10,224 nucleotides of DNA from positions 1-10,224 of the forward strand of contig JAXIUW010230952.1 of assembly GCA_035591015.1 (NCBI GenBank), in the 5' to 3' direction. The translations under genes were made by a program, and so were the position numbers. Below are positions 1-8,000 of this stretch, piece after piece; within the stretch, counting starts at the first letter, position 1; every line of letters begins with the position of its first letter. Below the pieces are notes generated by a model, which was given only the letters and a program-made list of their open reading frames with translations, had not been told where the DNA came from and ran no database searches. The DNA is from Cephalothrix simula (Eukaryota; Nemertea; Palaeonemertea; Archinemertea; Cephalotrichidae).

Positions 1-231
1 GAAAAAATAATATTTGTGAGCAACCCCCCTCCTAAAAATAGAAAAAATTCTGTTAAAATTGCCCTAAAATCATCTAAGATAAGTTTTTTTCGATAAAAAC
101 AATGGGGACCCCTTTGAAATGTTCTTTTCTTAATAATGGTATTTTCAAAAATAATAATTTACTGAAAATAGTCAAGTTAAAATGATTTTTTAATAAAATG
201 ATTAAATTACGAAGAACCAAAACTGCTAGGA

Positions 232-302
232 TCTATTGGGGCTCGGACCGCGGATTTTCAGGTTTGAAGCCCAACGTCGATACCACTCGGCCATCGTGGC
301 AT
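232..302 (-). repeat. Degenerate tRNA-like element (tRNA pseudogene or tRNA-derived SINE head)
   Basis: On the minus strand the sequence starts GCCACGATGGCCGAGTGG, which contains an intact RNA polymerase III A box (TGGCCGAGTGG). It ends with a B-box-like GGTCCGAGCCC at normal spacing. Between them GGGCTTCAAACCTGA resembles an anticodon arm with loop CTTCAAA and anticodon TCA. The T stem pairs poorly and the expected 3' acceptor strand does not complement GCCACGA, so a functional tRNA is unlikely. An AT-rich tail follows towards lower coordinates. A retroposed tRNA copy or the head of a SINE is the best reading. Confidence 0.5.
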
Positions 303-597
303 ACCTATGACAGGTATAAATAACTATACATGTGTTACTTAACTGGTCAATACCGGCTAGTAATTCATTTTGGCAAAAGAATTTTCAAATCGGCAGCACT
401 GTGCGCCGCGATGTTTATGAATTTTCAAGGCTCGCAGTATTAATCTTTTATTGGGCCAATGCGCTGTACGTCTGGTTCAAAGTTACTTCCACGTTGTAAT
501 GATGTGAGTCGTAAAAGTTCTAAAAGTTCGATAACTACGATGCAATTAAACTTTTAAACTTTTTGACAAGCTAAAAATAATACATTCATAATCAAAA
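303..597. other. Non-coding, no recognised feature
   Basis: A slightly more GC-rich patch around 390-500 is embedded in AT-rich sequence. I see no open frame of note, no splice-bounded exon and no clear repeat structure. Confidence 0.5.
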
Positions 598-1285
598 GGT
601 TGAAGTTGCATGCAGAACTGAACCTAACACAAAATATAAGCAATTATTAGAGCAAAATATAGCACATTTCCCAGACTTCATTTTGCACATGATGTATATG
701 TGAAAGTTCTATTAGGTCTGATCTGTTGTTTGAAAATTTTGCATTTGAAAAAAGGGTTGGATAAAGGACAAAGGATAGGAGAAACTGGGGGAGGAAATGC
801 ATAACTGTAGGAACAGAACTTTAGTTCACCTTCTTTATTGTACTCCTACCAATTTATTTATTTATTTATTTTTCACTTACATTGTTTTAGTTAAGACAAA
901 AAGTTGTAATTTTGCTGGTCACTGATTTTGCCAATTTCGTCAAGCCGCCATTTTTTTACCAGTTCCAGTTATTTTCAGGGGGAAGTTGACTCAACTTCCC
1001 CCATGAAAATAAACTAATTAGAACTGGAACTGGAACTGGTAAAAAATGGGGGCTGACGAAATTGGCAAAATCAATGCAATGCAAAATTTTCAAAGAAGGA
1101 AGTACAATTTCAAATTTCCTTCACCAGTTTTGATCAGATAAGATCTTATAGAACTTTCACATATACGTCATGTGCAAAATGAAGTTTGGGAAATGTGCTA
1201 TATTTTGCTCTAAAAATTGCTCATATTTTGGGTTTGGTTCAGCTTAATTTGTGTCGTTTATATACTGTTTTTTGTTCAACTTTGG
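598..1285. repeat. Large imperfect foldback (inverted repeat) centred near 990
   Basis: Three blocks pair across the centre. Outer arms 598-756 and about 1077-1285 share, in opposite orientation, stretches such as GCAAAATATAGCACATTTCC and TTCATTTTGCACATGA. Inner arms 918-970 and about 1020-1073 share GATTTTGCCAATTTCGTCA and TTTACCAGTTCCAGTT, with one extra six-base unit on the right. The core 971-1010 is a near-perfect palindrome around GTTGACTCAAC. The left side carries about 160 extra bases (757-917), including an (ATTT)n run. There is no open frame, so this looks like a non-autonomous foldback element or an old inverted duplication. Confidence 0.8.
851..873. repeat. (TTTA)n microsatellite
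   Basis: About five uninterrupted copies of TTTA lie in the left half of the foldback, in a segment that has no partner in the right half. Confidence 0.8.
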
Positions 1286-1384
1286 ACTATAAATTCACTA
1301 GAATAACTTATTTGATTGCTCGGTAAATTTTTTGAAACAATAATTCGCTAACTTTGATATTTGCCTTGGGATTCACTCGAAATT

Positions 1385-1577
1385 CTTCACGACTATTTCA
1401 TTACATAGAAAAAAAAGACCTGTTATGTATAATTTTCATTTTTCTCTAGGGAATGCTAAAATGTTGCTCATATTTTGTTAAAACTTTGAACAAAAAAGTT
1501 GAAATGAGAGTTTTTACCAAATAAGGTACAATCCAGATTACTTCTCCCCAGGTACGAATTTCTTTTGCTTGAAACAG
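1385..1577 (+). repeat. Diverged direct repeat, copy 1
   Basis: This segment matches 1743-1968 in the same orientation. Shared blocks include TTATGTATA, TTTCATTT, TCTCTAG, AATGCTAAAAT, AACTTTGAAC, ACCAAATAAGG/ACTAAATAAGG and CCCAGGTACGAATTTCTTTTG. Copy 1 lacks about 30 bases present in copy 2 after GAGAG. No coding potential is seen. Confidence 0.75.
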
Positions 1578-1742
1578 TGAATATTTGAAATTATTATGAA
1601 TATATTGGACTTATAAATTTACTGAAAATAATAATTTCAGTTAAGATTTCTTTAAAATTTTTTGAAGAACTATTTTTGATATGTCGTAGGGATAGATGTT
1701 CTTTGGCTTGCAAGGCATTTTTAGTCATGAGTCATTTAAATA

Positions 1743-1968
1743 CTTCGTGAATATTTTACGACATAGCAAAAGAATAACAGTTATGTATATTTTTTCATTT
1801 ATCTCTAGCGACTGTAGCCATTAAATGCTAAAATTTGTTCGTACTTCGTTAACTTTGAACCTAAATACTTGAAACGAGAGGTGGCCCGACGTCACAAAGG
1901 TTTTTACTAAATAAGGTAAACTTCAGAATAATACTCCCAGGTACAAATTTCTTTTGTTTCAAACAGAC
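1743..1968 (+). repeat. Diverged direct repeat, copy 2
   Basis: Partner of 1385-1577, with small indels and an extra block GTGGCCCGACGTCACAAAG after the GAGAG motif. It ends about 45 bases before the inverted-repeat element at 2011. The two copies are separated by about 165 bases of unrelated AT-rich sequence, so this is a dispersed local duplication or two fragments of one repeat family. Confidence 0.75.
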
Positions 1969-2010
1969 GTACGTATGCGTAAATTCGATTTTAATCTATT
2001 TTCTGTTTAA

Positions 2011-2791
2011 TTTAAGGGGATGCAAAGGTGGATTAACATTAAGAATTATGGATTTAATATTAGCTCTAAGGTCAAAATTCACATATGAGCTGAATGTAGG
2101 GATCAAGGGTTACCTAAATCAATTGAAATTTTTTAATGAAAATATTTTGAAATTTGCTGGAACATCAATTGATAATTGACTATTAAAGTGACATACATGT
2201 AGTATAGGAAGAACTACGCTTTTTATTTCTACTTAATTCCTTTCTAAGTCTTCTTTGATGAATGAGTCAACAAACTCACTCAAGTTTTATTTAAATGACA
2301 CTTACCTGTGAAGTTATTTCATCTGAAAATTTTTATCTTTTTAATTTTGAAAATTTTGGCAGCCATTTTGAAAATTAGTCAGCAAAAAATTGATAAATGA
2401 AGAATGAATTAAGTTAATAAAAATTATTTAAGAATATTTTTAGAATGCTATGAAATGCTGCCAAAATTTTCAAAATTAAAAATATAAAATTTTTTCAGAT
2501 GAAATAACTTCACAGCTAAGTGTCTTTTAAATAAAACTTGAGAGAATCTGTTGACTCCATTCATCAAAGAAGACTTAGAAAGGAATTAAGTAGAAATAAA
2601 AGGCGTAGTTATTCTTATACTATGTCACTTTGATGGTCAATTTTAAATTGATGTTCCAGCCAATTTCAAAATATTTTCATTCAAAATTTCAATTGATTTA
2701 GGTAGCCCTAGATTCAGCTCATATGTGAATTTTGACATTAGAGTTAATATTAAATCTACAAAGAGGTTAATTAACCTTTGCATCCCCTTAA
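2011..2791. mobile_element. Long-inverted-repeat element bounded by TTAA (MITE or foldback)
   Basis: Arms 2013-2363 and 2457-2790 are reverse complements over nearly their full length. They are about 90% identical in the best stretch, for example TTCTACTTAATTCCTTTCTA and GAAGTTATTTCATCTGAAAA. The outer ends read TTAAGGGGATGCAAAGGT on the left and its exact complement ACCTTTGCATCCCCTTAA on the right. The inner ends meet at GGCAGC/GCTGCC around a loop of about 92 bp. There is no transposase frame, so any mobilisation would have been in trans. TTAA at both ends recalls TTAA-target elements such as piggyBac relatives. However, TTAA is itself a palindrome within the repeat, so a target-site duplication cannot be told from the arm end, and the family call is inference. 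Confidence 0.75.
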
Positions 2792-4372
2792 ACGAAAAAT
2801 AATTGATAAATTGATCAGAAAATAAAGTAAAGTAAAACAGTAGTTTTTCTGTCTTTTCACATGATAAACGTGATCTTAATATTTACGTGCAAAAAAAGAA
2901 ACTCTCTATTCTGTCACGATTTCGTGTCTTCATCATTTTTTCACTTACAGACAATTTAGTTATGAAAAACTAAGATCTGATTCAATAAAAGAAAGGTGAT
3001 TCAGAAACCTTAGGAATCAGTTAGGATATTGTATCTGAAATATATATGGGTCGCTATCTAAATACATGCATATCCAACACGTGACGACATCAGAATTCAA
3101 AATACATCACAATTCGACAGAATTTTACATTTCAAAATAATAATCACATCTCTAATGATTTTATAATAGACACAATAAACTATTGCACAAAAAAACTAAA
3201 TTATGCGTTAGTGATGTTTCAAAATCTCTACATCATTAAACCCAGCAGTGGTGAAAACTGAATTTTTCCGCCAGGCAACCACCATAATGAAATGCTAGAA
3301 GTCAATTTTTGACTATACATGTAGTATAATTTTTTCATAATAACAACTTATGACGCCCGGTCTATGACGTTATAACAGCGCCTTTTCAAAGACATCTTAG
3401 GGTTTAAAAAGTAAGTCGTTTAACATATCTAAATGAGGTATTATTTAATCACTCCTAAGATGGTGAATAATAAACTTAAATATAAACTTTGTTGGTGGTA
3501 AAGCACGTAAATATAAAAATATCCTACATAGTGAATTTCCTCTTTTGGCCGATATACTCAATTGATATCGTCTTGCTTATACCTTTCAATGAAATATTAT
3601 AGTTTTTCTGATATCATGTTAAAACAGAAATTTTGTATTATGTATGATATATTTTAAATATAAACTCTAAATCTCAATAATTTTATCGTTTCAATAAAAA
3701 AATGGTATGGTAAAAGTTCTAGGAACAAATCAATTTTAGTGCCACTAAAAACAACATTTTTAGAATAATATTTTACCTCACCTTGCAAACGTGTTTTTTT
3801 ATCAATATTTAAACTTTTAGTACTCATCCATATCGTGATATCCTTAGGCACGAGCTTTTTTAATTAAATGTTACTTTACGATTTGTATACATACTAATTA
3901 TTTACATTTAGCACATTTCTTATGCCAAACTACTTTATTTACAAATATTGAAAGAAAATACCAAAAATAATTAAGTTCGATAAAACAGAATTAAAAATTT
4001 ATCACTGATCATCTATCGCATAATCAATATTAATGACAATTGATAAATTTTTAAATAAAGTGTACACGTGTTGCAGTACGCATGCGTGTTTTCAATGCCA
4101 TTCATTGTTCACAGTAAATAAAATTCAGAGGATGCCTGTCATGGTTTGCGCTCACACTAATCAAGTCTGATAATTAATCCACAGTAAATTTGAATAGGCC
4201 TCATCTCTTTCTGAGATTTCGTCAAATAAATTGAGGTCCACCAACAAGTCAACATCACATTTAACAAGTAAACAGTTAATTGATAAGTGTGCAAGAGATT
4301 TGAAAAAAAACAACAAAAATCAAATTCCATGCATTTTTGTATCATTGTCTCAAATATTGTTGACTTGTTTTT
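2792..4372. other. Long AT-rich intergenic stretch, no gene seen
   Basis: Downstream of the Ig gene I find no exon-like or conserved coding signal. The only open frames (65 residues at 3654-3851 minus, and an AT-rich frame reaching 4157) lack recognisable composition or context. A perfect 14-bp inverted repeat occurs at 3991-4004 and 4041-4054. The motif ATACATGTAGTATA near 3314 also occurs in the left arm of the inverted-repeat element near 2194. Confidence 0.55.
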
Positions 4373-4378
4373 TTTATT
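4373..4378 (-). promoter_or_regulatory. Candidate polyadenylation signal AATAAA
   Basis: The minus strand reads AATAAA here, 59 bases after the stop codon of exon E, followed by an A-rich run. This fits a short 3' untranslated region. In AT-rich DNA the hexamer is frequent by chance, so position is the main support. Confidence 0.5.
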
Positions 4379-4436
4379 ATGAACCTCAAGGCATAATAAC
4401 CTATTTAAACAGAAATAAAACATAGCACAGATAAAT

Positions 4437-5041
4437 TTAGAAATAAAACTCAGAATCAGAAGTCGACCGCCGACCTCTACTTCTTTTTCCTTTCCCTTTA
4501 ATTTTTTTAACACTGTCTTTTTTCCTGCTTCTCTTTTTATCTTTCTTATCCCCACTTCCCTCACTATCATCACCATCTACATCTCCCATTGTCTCTTTTG
4601 AGCCATCTCCAGATGCATAAGCTGCATCATTTAGAGCACGGAGATCCTCAGTGTCATTTGTTATTGTAATATTATTTTCTTTTCTCCCTGTTCCTGCATC
4701 AGATTCAGGAATATCATTAGATTCAGGTCCTTCTACTTTTCTTGTTGGAATTGCATTAGTTTTAGACTCATTAGCATCCTTTTTATTGTCTTTGAATTTA
4801 TCAGTTTTCTTATCATTATCTTTATTTTTATCCTTTTTCTTTTCTATCAATTTTGTGTTCTGATCAATAGTCTTTTCTCCACCACCTCCACTTCCGCCTA
4901 ATTCATCTTCATCATCACCGGCGCTGCCGTCGCCACTTCCGGTTTGATCGTATTTTTTGCCTTTCTTTTTATTGTTTTTCTTACGCTTATGTTTGTTAAA
5001 TTTCGACCAGTACCCATTCTTTGGAGGCCAGCCTTTCAGTT
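4437..5041 (-). CDS. Exon E: terminal exon, disordered Lys/Asp-rich tail
   Basis: The acceptor is ttatttattccag followed by AACTGAAAGG. Two bases complete a Lys codon with the final A of exon D, then come 200 codons and TAA. After a short aromatic stretch (GWPPKNGYW) the chain is low-complexity. Exon residues 13-29 are strongly basic, 33-55 are Gly/acidic, 66-90 alternate Lys and Asp, 100-163 are acidic and Ser-rich with sequons NIT and NDT, and 165-191 are again strongly basic, followed by STSDSEFYF. There is no cysteine and no membrane segment. Basic clusters of this kind are known in other secreted proteins to bind heparan sulfate or hold factors in the matrix; that role is inferred here. 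RGRR at 188-191 fits a furin site. If the tail were intracellular, the same clusters could act as nuclear-localisation signals. Alternatively this exon could be joined through an unseen phase-1 exon. Confidence 0.82.
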
Positions 5042-8000
5042 CTGGAATAAATAAAGGTATTCATAACATGCATTAATAAAGTTCATATAATTTTTTCGGA
5101 CCGAATTCCATAAATTTTGGACCGAAAGTAAGTTTCCAGGGGAGGGGGGAGCCACCCCTATACCCCAACATTTGCGCCCCTGTATATAGGTAGTTGAATA
5201 GGGGGTTCCTCGTATTCTCTTTTAGCTAAAGTGGGTCGAGAGAAAGGCGTCGAAACCCATCCAAAATTTCATTTTATATGAAATACTAGTAATGGAAATT
5301 AACTTAAATAGTCTCTCCTGATGACTCCATTTACGCCAATGTTTTTGGATAAAAAGATATACTGACTTCGTTCTGCTCTCTGGATTTTGATATTTAGCCT
5401 AACATGAGCTGGATTTTGATATTTTGCCAAACATGAACATTAGAAAACAGACCTGTTAATGTTCAATCAGGAGCGGGCGTTCCCCCTCCATACGGTTCAT
5501 TCATTTTATGTAGGCTTTATTAGCATTTGCATATTTAGCCCGTTAGCTTGTACTGGTAAATCATTCCATTATCATTTTTCATCTTCATTTTTAAATTTCT
5601 TCTGTAATATTTTAAGAAGTAAGATCTTTATGTGCTTTACTTTTTCACCAGAAAAAATGTTAAGTGTTTAACGCTTGCAATTTTTCTCAAACTAGTTACA
5701 TTATAAACTGCCACAAAGACTCTTTGTCTTCTTAAAGATTTGCATGTTTTTCTACAGCACGTAAAAAGTCTGATTATATAATCAATATGTTTGCAGGAAA
5801 CAGCCTTTCATAAATCATATTCGTGTTTTGTAATTCGAGCCAGCAATTACCAATAATTGGGTAATCTTCAGAGATTACAACCTATACTTATCATCCTTTG
5901 AAATAATTCTTATTTTCCTGTAGCTTAAATTTCCCTTAAATGACATGGGTAATCATAGGTCTTTATATGGGGTATAATCATTAATGGCAGGCTTACGACC
6001 GACATGACTGATGCATCTACTTCGAGAACAGAACTAGTATACAATGTACATGGAAAAAATGAAGGTCGCCAGAAAACCCTCTCAATTTCATCGAAATGGA
6101 AGGCCCTGACCTTGACTTTTAAATAGAAAAAAATTACATAGAAAAAATCTGTTTACAAACATACAGTATGGATAAATGGGCAGACGTTAGGAATTAGCAA
6201 AAGAACACCACCTTGGTTACTGGCCTAAACTTCATTGACCCTTATATTCTGAATCTTTGTGTAAAACTCTGATCCAATTTTATGTTTTCGAAGTTGTTGC
6301 GCCACCAGGGCCAAAACATTTTCCAAACACTTTTTGAAAATTTTCTTCTGAAATCTTACACATTTTGGTCGGTATTTGGGCCCCAGGTCACTTTAAAAAA
6401 GAAAAAGATGCATTTTTGGCCCGGGGCAGCGCCAGGGTTGCGCAAACCCTTCGAAAATATAAATTTGGATCTTGATATTTGAATTCGGAATATATAAGTG
6501 TCATGGGGGTTTAGGGCTCAGTTTTCCAGACAACCGCGCTCATTTCTAACGTACATTTGTGTACAAAAATGGCCTCCACGATGACCGAGTTTTTACACTT
6601 AAGCGACCCTTAGTGCCATACCTGTTGTTTCTACATGTATAACATACAGAAGGTTCCTAATTTACAGAAATGTAGTCGTCGGACGCCACAAACCAGCCGG
6701 TACAAACCTTTTTTGTGGACGTTTTGGGCGCTTAACTGATTCAGCTACCCCCGGGTCAGCTACTAAACCAAAAGATCGGCAAAAAGTTTGGGCTTGCTGA
6801 TTGGTGGCATCCGACGACTAAAGTAAGCACCTGCTGTATGTTATGCAATAAACAGTCACTTAAATCTGGATTAGATTGCACATTTTCTTATGCTTTCAGT
6901 ATTTTTAGAAAGTAAAGACTAAATAAGCACCTACTTATGTAATAAAACAACAGTCACTTAGATCTGGATTAGATTTCACATTTGCCTATGCTTTCAGTAT
7001 TTTTAGAAAATAAAGACTAAAGTAAGCACCTGCTGTATGTTATGTAATAAAACAACAGTCACATAGATCATGGATTAGATTGCACATTTGCCTATGCCTT
7101 CAGTATTTTTAGAAAGTAAAGACTAAAGTAAGCACCTGCTATATGTTATGTAATAAAACAACAGTCAGTTAGATCTGGATTAGATTGCACTGAATTAGTA
7201 AAGTAAGCACCTGCTGTATGTTATGTAATATAACAACAGTCACTTAAATCTGAATTAGAATTGCACATTTTCCTATGCTTTCAGTATGTTTAGAAAGTAA
7301 AGAGGGCTTTTTGTTGGCTATTCTGACGACATAACAAGTTTTTCATACATTTTTGTATGGAATTTACTCTTGTACGAATTGCTGCCATATTGGGAAAACA
7401 TGTTTGTATTATCATTGTCTATACGCACTATTTCATGCTATTTAGAAAGTTCCTGGTCTTGGTAGAATTGGTAGAATTACTTACTGTCGAGTTTGAAGGT
7501 GTACTTTAAGCTTCCAGCCACTGTGCTTGCTCGACAGGTATAGTCACCAAGATCCGAGTGTTTAAATCTTCTTATATAAAGTTCAGAATGATAACTATGG
7601 TGCCGATGTTTTGTTGACTTAATATTCTGAAATAGAAACCATAAATTGAGGAGTGTGCATTTTGAAGCAGTGCACCATTTTTACATAGTTTCGCACTTTC
7701 TTGCATCGAAATTAATGCCCGTCTCTCAGTTGAGACATTCGGCGGTATTTGATACCTGTGTAAAAGCGTGAGTAGGTTAAGTACACCCTCAAGCCTTTGT
7801 TATCCCAGTTAGAGGACACCGGGAGACGATAATCTTGTGTCAGTGTTGAGCCAAGTGTCTGTGTCTTAATAACTGAGCTATTCCGCCCGCTGGTACGTGT
7901 AATAAAACAGATGCGCACAAAAATAACTACAATGTTAACAGCGTGTCCCTATATTTCCGTCGTCTTGGAACGTAGACAGAGCCCACGGCACATTATAAGT

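Larger units (their letters stand above)
5042..7484 (-). other. Last intron (D/E) of the Ig gene, 2443 bp
   Basis: It is bounded on the minus strand by donor GTAAGT at 7484-7479 and acceptor ttatttattccag ending at 5042. I looked for a phase-1/phase-1 exon that could encode a membrane segment and found none. It contains the repeat scrap near 5135, the small duplication at 5380 and the satellite array at 6816, listed separately. The remaining stretches (about 5440-6595 and 7304-7484) hold nothing I can identify. Confidence 0.6.

Noticed and set aside
4157-4576. 139-codon minus-strand frame with a hydrophobic stretch, overlapping the end of exon E
   Set aside because: It runs in another frame of the tail and on into the AT-rich 3' region; the composition looks like translated AT-rich DNA. 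The exon E frame is supported by splice phase and a coherent charged composition.
4231-4863. Plus-strand frames rich in Phe, Leu and Ser (4231-4425, 4651-4863)
   Set aside because: They are AT-rich sequence or the reverse strand of the Lys-rich tail exon, which reads as Phe/Leu-rich in antisense.
6282-6482. 66-codon plus-strand frame in the last intron
   Set aside because: No recognisable domain, splice context or composition; it contains low-complexity AAAAAG and GC-run segments.
7871-7882. A-box-like AATAGCTCAGTT on the minus strand, possible tRNA or SINE head
   Set aside because: The only B-box-like sequence is much too close and poorly matched, and no cloverleaf stems form.
7712-7918. 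68-codon minus-strand frame between exons C and D
   Set aside because: Not Ig-like, and inserting it would break the phase-0 join of exons C and D that restores an intact Ig domain.
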